A stretch of 64,000 nucleotides of DNA from Corynebacterium marambiense (GCF_016342275.1 NZ_JAEIOT010000007.1:496001-560000), one strand, 5' to 3'. Positions 49,747 to 61,743 are shown, counted from the first letter of the stretch. Translations and numbers: made by a program. Notes: generated by a model not told the origin, from the sequence alone.

Positions 49747-50937
49747 GTGGCGTCTTCTCCCGCCGACCATGAACCAGAGTCAACGACCGGCGGTATTCCG
49801 GACGACCCATCCAGCCTGTTCTCCGTCGACTATGACACGGTATTCACCGGCGGCACACCACCGGGCAGGCTCAACCGGGGTCTGCGGCTGACTCTCCTGC
49901 GGTTACTCGGACCGGCACCGTTTCGGGCATTCCGCCGACAGCGGGAGCGTTCCGGTGAGCCGACCAAGCCGCTGACCTTCGATATGGTCCGGGAGGCACT
50001 GGACGCGCTCCGGGTGTCTCACTCGTCGTTCCGTGACCGGATCACCATCGCTTGGCCGAGTGTCCGCGGTGAGCTTCTCGTGGTCAGGGACAACGGTGGA
50101 CTGCACCTCGTTCTCCAGGGACGGCTCCGGGGGCGGACTGGGGTGGAACAGCTCCCCGTCCTGCAGGACTCCCTGGCACTGGGAGGGGAACGTTCGCTAC
50201 CCGTCTGCTTCTACCCTTCCGTTGCGGCGGACGGAACCCTCAGCGTCCGGTTCCACACGTCACTGTGCGTCGAGTCGGGGATCACCGACGCACAGCTGCG
50301 CACGTTCCTCGAGCGTGGTCTTGTACTCGTGATAACCGGATGCCTCGCTCTCATCCATGAAATTCCGCAGCTGGCCGGGCCGCGGGTCGATCCCCCGGAG
50401 CTGCTCCGCGCCGATGCGGTGGAGGCGACCCAGCCGGTAGCGGGCGCCGTCATTCCTTCTCCTGACGCGGACTCCGCACTCCCGGCAGTTCCCACACCAC
50501 TCGACATGTACCGGCTCCGGCTCATCCTGGAGCGGATCCGCGGGGATGCGGAACCCCACCCGAAGTTCCGCGCCCTGGCGCTGACGGTCGATGAGGTCGA
50601 GGTGCAGGTGACGATCGGTACCGACGGGACGGGCGCAGCGGGCGATCTCATCGTCATCTCGCGGTGGGAGGTGCCCGTCGAGGGAGCTGCGACCGCTGTG
50701 TTCGGGGAGGCTGCGCTGGCGTGCGCCGCATTTGACCGTCGCTGCTCGACGGTCAACGCCCGTGCGGCCCTCGTGGAGGCGGATGCCGGAAACGGCCCCG
50801 AACGCGTGGTGGTCTGCGCGGTGGCGATGTTCCCGGTCACGGTCGGAGCCACCGACGCCCAATTGGTGGCCGCGCTCGAATGCGGCATCACGGGCGTCGT
50901 TGAAGCGATTACCGTGATCCGGGAGGTGTTGCCATAG
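49747..50937 (+). CDS. protein with two YbjN-like domains, second gene of the pair
   Basis: The protein has 396 residues from GTG at 49747, four bases after the previous stop, so translation is probably coupled. After a polar N-terminus with a basic segment (GLRLTLLRLLG), residues of about 80-215 and 255-395 each show the YbjN-like strand-helix pattern with SGITDAQLRTF and GATDAQLVAAL turns. Function unknown. Confidence 0.7.
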   Translation: MASSPADHEPESTTGGIPDDPSSLFSVDYDTVFTGGTPPGRLNRGLRLTLLRLLGPAPFRAFRRQRERSGEPTKPLTFDMVREALDALRVSHSSFRDRITIAWPSVRGELLVVRDNGGLHLVLQGRLRGRTGVEQLPVLQDSLALGGERSLPVCFYPSVAADGTLSVRFHTSLCVESGITDAQLRTFLERGLVLVITGCLALIHEIPQLAGPRVDPPELLRADAVEATQPVAGAVIPSPDADSALPAVPTPLDMYRLRLILERIRGDAEPHPKFRALALTVDEVEVQVTIGTDGTGAAGDLIVISRWEVPVEGAATAVFGEAALACAAFDRRCSTVNARAALVEADAGNGPERVVVCAVAMFPVTVGATDAQLVAALECGITGVVEAITVIREVLP

Positions 50938-50975
50938 AGCAGCCGGGCACAACCGGGCACCGAAGGGATGTGGGC

Positions 50976-51599
50976 TCAGCCATCATCGGCAGGTGTCCGG
51001 CCCGGCCGGACGAGGACGGCGGCCGACCAGTAGGTCAACAATGCTAGGTACGGGGCGATGATCACACCCCAGTGCAGGGTTACCTGGGGGACGAAGGCGT
51101 AGTCCTCCCCAATCTGCAGTGCCTCCTGGGCGGGTGCCGGATGCACGAGATGCGCCGCAACGTCGCTGATACCGACGATGGTGAAGGCACCGATGAGCGA
51201 ACACAACGCCACCCAACCGAGCATCTTTGGGCCGAGAAGCTCCGGCGCACCGAAGAACGCGATCAAAGCGACGATGATTCCGAGGATCGAACTGCCGGTG
51301 ATCATCCCCAGCCACGTGTCGAACTCCTGGGATCCCGGTGCCACGAGTATGACTGTCGCGTCCTCGAGCACCCGTCCGGTGTACACGGGGCGGAACACTC
51401 CGGAAAGGATGCCCGCTGCCAGCGCGAGAATGAGCGAGAGCGCAAGGATCCCGGCGTACGATCCAGTGGCCCGGCTGACTCGGGGCAGCATCGAGTGGAG
51501 CCGCGACCGATCGCCTGGTGCGGAAACCGCGTCACCGGCACATACGTCAACGGTCTCTGGCGTGTCAGATGGTTCGCCAACGGGATCAGGATGGTTCAT
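50976..51599 (-). CDS. membrane protein of unknown function
   Basis: The protein has 207 residues: a polar, acidic 45-residue N-terminus and then four membrane helices. It converges with the YbjN pair, ending 39 bases past it. No family recognised, no signal peptide. Confidence 0.75.
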   Translation of the reverse strand: MNHPDPVGEPSDTPETVDVCAGDAVSAPGDRSRLHSMLPRVSRATGSYAGILALSLILALAAGILSGVFRPVYTGRVLEDATVILVAPGSQEFDTWLGMITGSSILGIIVALIAFFGAPELLGPKMLGWVALCSLIGAFTIVGISDVAAHLVHPAPAQEALQIGEDYAFVPQVTLHWGVIIAPYLALLTYWSAAVLVRPGRTPADDG

Positions 51600-51665
51600 G
51601 GACGTCCAATCTACGCGGAGACCTCCACCGTCACCTAGCTACCGGGGATACCGGATGGGGACGAA

Positions 51666-51926
51666 TCAACGCTGTCCGAGGTAAGCGGAATCGACGCGGC
51701 CATGCCGGGAGCACGACGCGTCCCATCCGTCCGGCCGGATCTGGACGACCATCCGGCGACCACAGAGCTGGCAGTAGCGTGGCGCCTCCAACCCGGCACG
51801 CGCCGAGGGCGACAACCGGATGTCCTCCCCCTCGGCGATGCACTGACCGGTATTCGGATGATACACCGGTGCAGCGCCCGTGATCAGTGCCTCGAGGAGA
51901 TCGTTGTTGTCCGCGATGCGGGCCAT
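51666..51926 (-). CDS. bsaP: biotin synthase auxiliary protein BsaP
   Basis: The protein has 86 residues. The core [19 protein letters not shown] followed by CSRHG matches what I recall of BsaP (mycobacterial Rv1590), an iron-sulfur protein needed by actinobacterial BioB. It follows bioB by 21 bases on the same strand, the expected arrangement. Confidence 0.88.
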   Translation of the reverse strand: MARIADNNDLLEALITGAAPVYHPNTGQCIAEGEDIRLSPSARAGLEAPRYCQLCGRRMVVQIRPDGWDASCSRHGRVDSAYLGQR

Positions 51927-51947
51927 GAGTCCAGGTCTCCGGATTCT

Positions 51948-52985
51948 CTAGCAGGTGGAGTTGAGTGCCTTGATGGGCAGTCGAAGTTTACCCATCATCT
52001 CGAGGTCCTGCTCCTGCGGCCGCCCAAGGGTCGTGAGATAGTTGCCGACGATGATCGCGTTGATGCCACCGAGGAGGCCCTGCTCGGCCCCGAGGTCACC
52101 GAGGGTCAATTCCCGACCTCCGGCGAAGCGGAGGATCGTCTTCGGCAGCGCGAGCCGGAACGCTCCGATCGCGCGCAGTGCATCCTGGGCGGGCATGACC
52201 TCGTAATCCGCGAACGGGGTCCCGGGGCGCGGGTCGAGGAAGTTCATCGGAACCTCGGTCGGATCGAGGGCGGCCAGATCCTGGGCGAACTCGGCACGCT
52301 GTTCAAGGGTCTCCCCCATGCCGAGGATGCCACCACAGCACACCTCCATGCCCGCTTCCTTGACCATCCGGAGTGTGTCCCTGCGGGTTTCCCAGGAGTG
52401 GGTGGTGACGACCTGGGGGAAATAGGAGCGGGCGGTCTCCAGATTGTGGTTGTACCGGTGCACACCGGCAGCAGCGAGGCGGTCCACCTGTTCCTGGGTC
52501 AGGATGCCAACGGACGCCGCGACTTCGATGTCGACCTCGGACTTGATCGCCGCAACGGCCTGTTCCAGCTGCGATAGAAGACGCTCATCCGGCCCCTTGA
52601 CCGCGGCGACGATGCAGAACTCGGTTGCGCCGGTCTTCTGGGTCTGCTTCGCAGCGTCGACGAGTGCGGGAATGTCGAGCCACGCCGAACGGACGGGGGA
52701 CTCGAAGAGACCGGACTGCGAGCAGAAGTGGCAGTCCTCGGGACACCCACCGGTCTTCAGGGAGATGATTCCCTCCATCTCCACCTCTTCGCCGCACCAT
52801 TTCAGACGGACCTCATGGGCCAATTCGAGCAACTCCGGGAGACGATCGTCCGGCAGATTCAGTACGGCGAGAGTCTCCTCCTTGTCCAGGCCGACTCCGC
52901 CCTCTAGGACCTTCTTCCGGGCGACCGCGAGGATGTCGTCCTGCGCTCGCTCAGACACATCACTGTCGATGGTTGCCTTGGTCAT
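51948..52985 (-). CDS. bioB: biotin synthase
   Basis: The protein has 345 residues from ATG at 52985, with AGGAGG seven bases upstream. The radical-SAM cluster is in [11 protein letters not shown] (C-x3-C-x2-C), and later motifs include HRYNHNLET and FLDPRPGTP. It inserts sulfur into dethiobiotin. The promoter carries a BioQ-type operator. bsaP follows. Confidence 0.97.
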   Translation of the reverse strand: MTKATIDSDVSERAQDDILAVARKKVLEGGVGLDKEETLAVLNLPDDRLPELLELAHEVRLKWCGEEVEMEGIISLKTGGCPEDCHFCSQSGLFESPVRSAWLDIPALVDAAKQTQKTGATEFCIVAAVKGPDERLLSQLEQAVAAIKSEVDIEVAASVGILTQEQVDRLAAAGVHRYNHNLETARSYFPQVVTTHSWETRRDTLRMVKEAGMEVCCGGILGMGETLEQRAEFAQDLAALDPTEVPMNFLDPRPGTPFADYEVMPAQDALRAIGAFRLALPKTILRFAGGRELTLGDLGAEQGLLGGINAIIVGNYLTTLGRPQEQDLEMMGKLRLPIKALNSTC

Positions 52986-53066
52986 TTTTCGGTCCTCCTG
53001 GGGATCGGGCTCCGGGATCAGTCTCCGGACACCGATAAAGGGCGGGCTGGTGGTCATTGGAAAACA

Positions 53067-53096
53067 AGGATACCGACTCGGTTGAACGCTGTTCAA
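53067..53096 (-). promoter_or_regulatory. bioB promoter
   Basis: On the minus strand TTGAAC (53096-53091) and TATCCT (53072-53067) are 18 bases apart. The -35 lies inside the BioQ-type palindrome. Confidence 0.7.
53082..53096. promoter_or_regulatory. BioQ operator at bioB
   Basis: TTGAACGCTGTTCAA is a perfect palindrome with the TGAAC-N3-GTTCA core of BioQ sites in corynebacteria. It covers the -35 of the bioB promoter, which fits repression when biotin is plentiful. Confidence 0.88.
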
Positions 53097-53165
53097 AAAA
53101 TGGACCACACCAATCACCGACTAACCCGATCCGGGGGGAGCTGCAGGAGAGCTGCATAAATGTCA

Positions 53166-53208
53166 AAACCCCGCCCGGGGACCCTGTTGAGGTTTCCGGA
53201 CGGGATTT
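53166..53208 (-). terminator. hairpin after the lipoprotein gene (distal)
   Basis: On the minus strand a 13-bp stem (53208-53196 with 53178-53166) forms with G-U pairs. It lies before the bioB promoter and could end transcription of the lipoprotein gene. Confidence 0.6.
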
Positions 53209-53222
53209 CAATTTTGCCTGTC

Positions 53223-53246
53223 GTCACCGGCTTCAGCACCGGTGAC
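53223..53246 (-). terminator. hairpin after the lipoprotein gene (proximal)
   Basis: GTCACCGG and CCGGTGAC form an eight-base perfect stem with an eight-base loop ten bases past the stop. Confidence 0.55.
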
Positions 53247-53255
53247 GGACTCCGA

Positions 53256-53936
53256 TCAGTCGCAGAGCTTCCAGACGCCATCCTCCTTGAGGAACCGCAT
53301 GGTGCCGGTCTCGACCTTGTCGCCTGAGTTGGCGGTTACCGTGGCGGAGGCGGTGTTACCCTCAACCATGATGTCGGTCACACTCTGCACTTCAGCCTTG
53401 CGGCCCTGCAGCTCGGGAATGAGTTCCATCGGAACATCCGGGATCTGGTTCAGGTCGTAGGCCTCGCGACCACCATTGGCCTGAAGCACGGAATTGCAGG
53501 TGTTGTCGAGAATGCCACCCAGGTAGCCCTTCAGGGTGGGGGCCCAAGCAACACGCCGGGTCAGATCCTCGATGGCCCGCGCCTCCTCTGGGGTCGCCGG
53601 GCGGCCCCCCTGGACCGGCGCCGCAGGTTTCGGGGACGGGAGATTCGCGGCTGCGGCCGCGACCGCGGCCGCAGCCTCCTGATCCGGCACCGGCGCCTGA
53701 GTGGCGGTTTCCTCCGACGTGGAGGGCTCCTCGGAATCGGTAGTTGTGGTGCTGCTCGTGGTCGAAGTGGAGGTCTCGGTCGAGGTCGACGTCGAGGTCG
53801 ACGCGGACGTGGAGGTAGATGACGTGGCATCGGCCGAGTCATCTCCGCTCGAGCTACACGACACCATGGTCATGGAGAGCGGGGCGATCAGTGCGGCTGC
53901 TGCAATGGTCTTCTTCGCGAGACTAAGACTCGGCAC
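53256..53936 (-). CDS. lipoprotein with Ser/Thr-rich linker
   Basis: The protein has 226 residues from GTG at 53936 (AGGAG eight bases upstream). The lipobox MVSC ends a signal peptide at about residues 24-27. A 45-residue Ser/Thr linker follows, then an Ala/Pro-rich part and a C-terminal domain with two cysteines (NTCNSVL and KLCD). The C-terminal fold is not recognised. It sits between bioB and the TetR gene. Confidence 0.8.
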   Translation of the reverse strand: MPSLSLAKKTIAAAALIAPLSMTMVSCSSSGDDSADATSSTSTSASTSTSTSTETSTSTTSSTTTTDSEEPSTSEETATQAPVPDQEAAAAVAAAAANLPSPKPAAPVQGGRPATPEEARAIEDLTRRVAWAPTLKGYLGGILDNTCNSVLQANGGREAYDLNQIPDVPMELIPELQGRKAEVQSVTDIMVEGNTASATVTANSGDKVETGTMRFLKEDGVWKLCD

Positions 53937-54204
53937 GGGTGGTACTCCTGACTAATTCTGTGGACGGCACGGAAATCCGCACCCTGATCTGAAGTTTCAC
54001 AATTTCTGGCTCCTCCACCCTAACAACCATGCCCCAGATTCCTCGTTATTTTTCCTTAAACTTGGACAATCTTTGACTGACCGTCAGGTGTGCGGCATCC
54101 ACTGCACAAACTCCATGGTCCGCAAATCTACTGCACTCCCCCCTTCCGATCCACCGCCCACCCACACGCTGCGAGAAAACTCCCCGACCGACGACGTCGA
54201 CGGC

Positions 54205-54219
54205 TATCGTGGCGGTGTG
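54205..54219 (+). promoter_or_regulatory. possible leaderless promoter of the TetR-family gene
   Basis: TATCGT at 54205-54210 lies six bases before the GTG at 54217. No TGAAC-N3-GTTCA site is visible in the 280-base gap upstream; a CTGACCGTCAG inverted repeat occurs at about 54072-54082, which I cannot assign. Nothing else is seen in the gap. Confidence 0.4.
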
Positions 54220-54795
54220 CAGTTGACCCGAGAGTCCATCATCACCGCCAGCCTCGATATTGCAGACACCTACGGGCTGGCGGACATGACCATGCGCCGC
54301 GTGGCGCGACAGCTCGGCGTCGCCCCCGGCGCCCTCTACTGGCACTTTCCCAGCAAGCAGGCGCTCATCGCAGCCATCGGACAGACCATCTGTGCTCCGG
54401 TCCTCGATGACGCCGCCACTGTCACCGGTACCACATGGACGGAGGCGACCTTAGCGATGTGCGCGCGCCTCCGGGCCGCGCTCCTCGACCACCGCGACGG
54501 GGCGGAAATCGTCTCCGCTGCCCTGTCCGACGCCACCCTGCACACCCAACTCACTGCCACCATTTCTGCAGCTCTCGGCGTCGGAGACGAGTTGAGCCGG
54601 GGCCACCGTGAGACCGGCGCCGTGACCCTCCTGCACTTCATCATGGGTGAGACTCTCCACGAGCAGTCGGTGGCGGCCATCCGCATCGCCGAGGGCGCGG
54701 CCCTACCCACGGAGGCGTCTGAATGCGGGGAAACCACGTTCCGACGGGGAGTGGCAGTCGTGCTGAGGGGACTTGGCGCACCGTGCGATATATGA
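54217..54795 (+). CDS. bioQ: TetR-family regulator, probable biotin repressor BioQ
   Basis: The protein has 192 residues from GTG at 54217; an ATG at 54115 is possible. The N-terminal helix-turn-helix reads DMTMRRVARQLGVAPGALYWHF, typical of TetR. The remainder is an all-helical ligand domain. I assign BioQ from context: in corynebacteria I recall bioQ beside glgX, and a perfect BioQ-type operator stands 1.1 kb away at bioB. The sequence alone shows only TetR. It ends ten bases before glgX. Confidence 0.7.
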   Translation: MQLTRESIITASLDIADTYGLADMTMRRVARQLGVAPGALYWHFPSKQALIAAIGQTICAPVLDDAATVTGTTWTEATLAMCARLRAALLDHRDGAEIVSAALSDATLHTQLTATISAALGVGDELSRGHRETGAVTLLHFIMGETLHEQSVAAIRIAEGAALPTEASECGETTFRRGVAVVLRGLGAPCDI

Positions 54796-54804
54796 TTGCT
54801 CACC

Positions 54805-57120
<2,316 letters not shown>

Positions 57121-57174
57121 TCCGAGTATGAATCGGGCCCGTCGCGGCCCCCAGCATCGAGAGGTGAACCCGAC

Positions 57175-58419
57175 GTGATCGCAGCCCACGGCAGCACGGT
57201 CACCGTCACTCCGCAGCAGGTGACGGTGCACAACGACCCGCTGTTGACGGCGCTCCGGGGCTCCGGGCCGCAGATCCCGCTGGACCGGGTCACCGGCGTC
57301 ACAGTCATCCCCGGTGACCCGGTCACCTGCGGTCGCGTGCTCCTGGTGGGACCGGACGCGGAGATCGTGTTCAGTCCCAACCAGACGGCCGAGATGCAGC
57401 AGTTCGTCGCCGCCCTCGATGTGGCACGCAGCGGCGACGCCCCCGCCGTCGAGATCCCCGGACTCGATTTCATCGCCCTCCACGTCGATCACGACGCCTC
57501 TTGGGACACGGTCACCGGAATCGCCGCCGCACGGGTCAGGGACGGCCTTGTCATCGACAACACGTCCTGGGGGAATCCGGGGAACCCCGACGGAGGTACA
57601 GACACCGCTGATCTTGTCGGTGTGCTCGCCGACTACATCGGTGACGATGCCGAGATTCTGGTCGCCCACAATGTCTACCGGCAGGTCACCGCCCTCCTCC
57701 GCACGGTCCGCGGATCAGGTACGTCCATACTTCCCGAGCTCTCCCTCGGGTGTACGCTCGCACTCGCACGAAGGGAACGGCCCGGCGACGACGACCACTC
57801 CCTCGCAGCGCTCTGCGGCACGTTCGGCCTCCCCGCACCAGACTCCCCCACTCTCGCCGCGGAGGCCACCGCCAGGCTCCTCGTCCTCCTGAACGGGGAC
57901 ACCACCACCCGGGACACGGTCGGCAAGGTTCTCACCGCATCCGGTTTCGATCTCGGCCGAATTGATCACGAACGGGTGTGGCCAGTGCTGGACATGGTCC
58001 CCAAGGCCCCGACACGCCCTGCCCCAGCTGGTTCCGAGGGGGGAAAGCGGAAGTCCCCCCGAACCGTCCCCTGGGCCAAGGTCGCCGTTCCGGACACCAT
58101 CCCGGACCCGAACCCCGACGCCGATCCCGACGGTCTGCTCTACGGTCAGAATGTGACCCTGTCCGGCGATTTCGGCCCCTTCGACAAGGGACGGCTCTGG
58201 CACGAGATCGCCGACGCTGGGGCGACCATCGGCAAGAACGTGACGAAGAAAACCACCATCCTCGTCTGCGGTGAGTGGGGGAAGCCGACCTCCAAGCAGA
58301 AACGCGCGGAGGAGCTCATCGCCAAGGGACAGGACATATCACTCTGGTCCGCCGAGCAGCTCTTCATCACCCTGGGGCTGGATCCCGACGGGGAAGAGGA
58401 TCTTCAGCCGCCGTTCTGA
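57175..58419 (+). CDS. degenerate exonuclease-like protein with C-terminal BRCT domain
   Basis: The protein has 414 residues from GTG at 57175 with GAGAGG upstream. The middle part resembles a DEDD 3'-5' exonuclease (FIALHVDHDASWDTV, VLVAHN-like ILVAHNVYRQV), but the catalytic acids of the first motif (usually D-x-E) and of the second are changed, so it is probably inactive. The C-terminus is a BRCT domain (LSGDFGPFDKGRLWHEIADAG, TTILVCGEWGKPTSKQKRAEEL, ISLWSAEQLF). It may act as a binding protein in DNA repair. Downstream of glgX. Confidence 0.8.
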   Translation: MIAAHGSTVTVTPQQVTVHNDPLLTALRGSGPQIPLDRVTGVTVIPGDPVTCGRVLLVGPDAEIVFSPNQTAEMQQFVAALDVARSGDAPAVEIPGLDFIALHVDHDASWDTVTGIAAARVRDGLVIDNTSWGNPGNPDGGTDTADLVGVLADYIGDDAEILVAHNVYRQVTALLRTVRGSGTSILPELSLGCTLALARRERPGDDDHSLAALCGTFGLPAPDSPTLAAEATARLLVLLNGDTTTRDTVGKVLTASGFDLGRIDHERVWPVLDMVPKAPTRPAPAGSEGGKRKSPRTVPWAKVAVPDTIPDPNPDADPDGLLYGQNVTLSGDFGPFDKGRLWHEIADAGATIGKNVTKKTTILVCGEWGKPTSKQKRAEELIAKGQDISLWSAEQLFITLGLDPDGEEDLQPPF

Positions 58420-58462
58420 GGGGCCGGGAACCCGGTCGGTGTCGACCCGGGTCAGATCGGGT

Positions 58463-59074
58463 ATGCGAACCACCACCTTCCCCGACGGATCGGGCGTGCA
58501 TGTCTCTACGAACCTCGCGCACCCGCTGAATCTCCGGCTACTGCCTTTCCCGGTGTCGCGGTTTCCCCCGACCGGGCACGTGGGTATCGCGCTATCAGCG
58601 GGATTCGCCGCAGGCATCTGCGCCGGGGACCGGCTCCTGACAGAGGGGGATCTGCTGCGTTCCGGGATACCGGTCCGCACCGCCTGGGACCGGGCCGCAG
58701 CTGGAGCCCTCGAGGCCGCGCGCACCAGTGACGGGGTGCGGGTGTACGTCCGCACCCGCCCCGTGCCTGGATACCCGGGCAGTATCCTTCAGGTGGCGGT
58801 CCCCGGTCGTCCGACGACTGACTGGCTGGCGCATCCCGAGACATTCACCACCATCGACAGGCATCTCACCACGGTCTTCGGCAAGAACCCTGTGTGGTTC
58901 GCACCACGAGTCGGTGAGCTGTACGCGACCACCGGGGACCACGCTGCGTTGCAGGCGTGGGCCACCAGGCGATTCCACGACTCGGGGCTCGACGCCATCT
59001 GCCCCGAGCCCATCCACTGCACGGATGGCTTTCCCGTCGTGGAACGGCCCGCACAGGTCCAGGACAACAGCTGA
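58463..59074 (+). CDS. protein of unknown function
   Basis: The protein has 203 residues from ATG at 58463; the frame is open further upstream but that part is low-complexity. It has two cysteines, several Pro-rich loops and no signal peptide or membrane helix. I do not recognise it. It lies between the BRCT protein and treY on the same strand. Confidence 0.6.
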   Translation: MRTTTFPDGSGVHVSTNLAHPLNLRLLPFPVSRFPPTGHVGIALSAGFAAGICAGDRLLTEGDLLRSGIPVRTAWDRAAAGALEAARTSDGVRVYVRTRPVPGYPGSILQVAVPGRPTTDWLAHPETFTTIDRHLTTVFGKNPVWFAPRVGELYATTGDHAALQAWATRRFHDSGLDAICPEPIHCTDGFPVVERPAQVQDNS

Positions 59075-59136
59075 CGCCCGGACACCCGACTCCGGTTCAG
59101 GCCGTGATTCCGACCCCTGCAGCAGTTTCGCCACGC

Positions 59137-59164
59137 TTGTTCCGGACACCACGCGGGCTACAGT
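59137..59164 (+). promoter_or_regulatory. candidate treY promoter
   Basis: TTGTTC at 59137-59142 and TACAGT at 59159-59164 are 16 bases apart, about 50 bases before treY. Confidence 0.5.
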
Positions 59165-59214
59165 AGTGAACGCACGGGTCCGATGCCCACCTCAATGACC
59201 AACCCAGGAGAATC

Positions 59215-61743
59215 ATGAGCCGCCGCCCCATCACCGCCACCTACCGTCTGCAGCTGCGTGGACCCGAGGCCGATCCCTCAGGCAGGGCATTCGGCTTCGC
59301 CGAGGCGGAGGCGGTTGTCCCTTATCTGGCGAAACTGGGCGTCAGCCACCTCTATCTCTCTCCCATACTCACCGCACCGGCAGATTCGGCCCACTCCTAT
59401 GACGTGATCGACCCCACCGAGGTCAATCCGGCGTTCGGGGGTATCTCCGGGCTGCGGAGCCTCGCGGAAACCGCCCGAGACCATGGCCTCGGAATCATCA
59501 TCGACATCGTCCCGAATCACCTCGGTGTCGAGGATCCCCGCCAGAACCCGTGGTGGTGGGATGTGCTGAAACTCGGCCAGGACAGTGAGTACGAGAGCTA
59601 CTTCGACATCGACTGGCACGACGACAACGGTGCCGGTGGGAAACTCGGATTGCCGGTTCTCGGTGCGGAGGATGACGAGGAGAAACTCACCCTCGACGAG
59701 ATCGACGGCGAGCCCGTCCTCCGCTACTACGACAGTGTCTTCCCTGTCCGCCCCGGAACCGAGGACGCCGACGACCCGGTGGCCGTCCACGACGCCCAAA
59801 GCTACCGGCTGATGTACTGGAAATCCGGCGTAATCGGCTACCGGCGTTTCTTCTCGGTCAACGGGCTGGCTGGTATCAGGCAGGAGGACCCGGTGGTCTT
59901 CGAACACACCCACCGGGTGCTGTCCCGACTGATCGCCGAGGACCTCATCGACGGGGTCCGGGTCGACCACCCCGACGGACTATCGGATCCCTTTTCCTAT
60001 CTCGGACGACTCCGTGCTCTCATCGGGGACGACCGGTGGCTCGTCGTCGAGAAGATCCTCGGTGTGGACGAGCCCCTCGATCCGCGCCTCGCGGTTGACG
60101 GTACGACCGGATACGACGCGCTGCGGGAGTTAGATGGTGTGTTCATCTCGCGCGATGCGGAGGACACCCTATCCATGCTCGCGATGCAGCAGTCGGGGTC
60201 CGCCTGGGATGACGCCGCCGTCACAGCCACCGAGCACGCACTGAAGCGTTCCGTCGCGGCCGACGAACTCGCCGCAGAGGTGCGCCGACTGGCCAGGGCT
60301 GTGCGCCGCGACAACTTCTCCACCGCCGGTGACGGGGTGAGTGAGCGGATGCTGACGGACACGATCGTCGAGCTCGTCGCCGCGATGCCCGTCTACCGCG
60401 CCGACTACATCTCCCTGTCCCGCGTCACCGCCACGGTCGTCGCGGAGATGACCCGCCGCTTCCCGTCCAGGCGGGACGCCCTCGACCTCATCACCGCCGG
60501 ACTCCTCGCCGACGGAGAAGCGGCCGTCCGATTCGCCCAGGTCTGTGGTGCTGTGATGGCCAAGGGCGTCGAGGACACGACGTTCTACCGGGCGTGCCGA
60601 CTGGTCGCCCTCCAGGAGGTGGGTGGCGCACCGGGGCGTTTCGGTGTCGGCCCCGCCGAGTTCCACTTGCTCCAGCAGGAACGCAGTGTGCTGTGGCCGC
60701 GGACGATGACGACTCTGTCCACCCACGACACGAAGCGCAGCGAGGACGTCCGGGCCCGGATCATCGAGGTCACCGACATCCCCGGTGACTTCGCCGAGAT
60801 GGTCCGCGAGGTCACCGCGATCACCCCTCCCCCGGATGGCGCCACCGGACACTTCCTGCTGCAGAATCTCATCGGTGTGTGGCCCGCCAACGGCCCGATG
60901 ACCGATTCCGTCCGGGAGCGTTTCCACGCTTACGCCACGAAGGCGGTCCGCGAGGCGGGTACGCACACGACCTGGACCGACGTCGACGAGGGCTTCGAAC
61001 AGTCCGTGTCGGATTGGATCGATGCACTCTGTTCCGGCCCCGCCACCGAACGGATCGCCGCGTATGTCGAACCCGTCGCCGCCGCCGCTGTTCAGATAAC
61101 TCTGGGGCGGAAACTCCTGCACCTGATCGGCCCGGGTATCCCCGATATCTACCAGGGAACCGAGTTCGTCGACGATTCGCTGGTGGACCCGGATAACCGG
61201 CGTTTCATCGACTACACGGCCCGGAGTCAGACTCTCGAGCTTCTGTCGGCGGCCCCGAACCCGGTCGCCGCGGTCTGTGAGTCGGCGATTGCCGCCGGCG
61301 TCGCGGTCCCCGCACACGCCGGCGAAACCGATCTCGAACTCACCCCGGAGGAAGCCGAGGACACGTATCCGCATCTGCGGATACGGGCGGACATGGCGAA
61401 ACAGGCGGTCGTCCACGCGGCGCTCGACGTCCGCCGGGACGAACCGGATTCCTTCGTGGGCGGTGACTATCAGGCGGTGTTCGCGGTGGGGCCAGCGGAA
61501 TCGCATGTGGTCGGCATCGCGCGCGGACCGGAGGAACGCGACGTCCACGTGATCGCCCTCGCGGTGCGTCGCCCGCTCCGGCTGGCCGCCGACGGGGGCT
61601 GGCAGGACACGACGGTCACCCTTCCGGAGGGCACCTGGACGGATCGTTTGACCGGGAGGACGTTCTCCGGGGTCCAGCAGGCCGCTGTCCTGTTCGCGTT
61701 CCTCCCCGCTGCGCTGCTCGTCCGGGTGGCAGAGGAGGGCTGA
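59215..61743 (+). CDS. treY: maltooligosyl trehalose synthase
   Basis: The protein has 842 residues. GH13 motifs include IIDIVPNHLGVEDPRQNPWW, GVRVDHPDGLSDP, VEKILGVDE and LSTHDTKRSED, and the N-terminus TATYRLQLRG is typical. It turns the reducing end of malto-oligosaccharides into a trehalose unit, which TreZ then releases. AGGAG lies before the ATG. Its TGA shares a base with the next ATG. Confidence 0.97.
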   Translation: MSRRPITATYRLQLRGPEADPSGRAFGFAEAEAVVPYLAKLGVSHLYLSPILTAPADSAHSYDVIDPTEVNPAFGGISGLRSLAETARDHGLGIIIDIVPNHLGVEDPRQNPWWWDVLKLGQDSEYESYFDIDWHDDNGAGGKLGLPVLGAEDDEEKLTLDEIDGEPVLRYYDSVFPVRPGTEDADDPVAVHDAQSYRLMYWKSGVIGYRRFFSVNGLAGIRQEDPVVFEHTHRVLSRLIAEDLIDGVRVDHPDGLSDPFSYLGRLRALIGDDRWLVVEKILGVDEPLDPRLAVDGTTGYDALRELDGVFISRDAEDTLSMLAMQQSGSAWDDAAVTATEHALKRSVAADELAAEVRRLARAVRRDNFSTAGDGVSERMLTDTIVELVAAMPVYRADYISLSRVTATVVAEMTRRFPSRRDALDLITAGLLADGEAAVRFAQVCGAVMAKGVEDTTFYRACRLVALQEVGGAPGRFGVGPAEFHLLQQERSVLWPRTMTTLSTHDTKRSEDVRARIIEVTDIPGDFAEMVREVTAITPPPDGATGHFLLQNLIGVWPANGPMTDSVRERFHAYATKAVREAGTHTTWTDVDEGFEQSVSDWIDALCSGPATERIAAYVEPVAAAAVQITLGRKLLHLIGPGIPDIYQGTEFVDDSLVDPDNRRFIDYTARSQTLELLSAAPNPVAAVCESAIAAGVAVPAHAGETDLELTPEEAEDTYPHLRIRADMAKQAVVHAALDVRRDEPDSFVGGDYQAVFAVGPAESHVVGIARGPEERDVHVIALAVRRPLRLAADGGWQDTTVTLPEGTWTDRLTGRTFSGVQQAAVLFAFLPAALLVRVAEEG

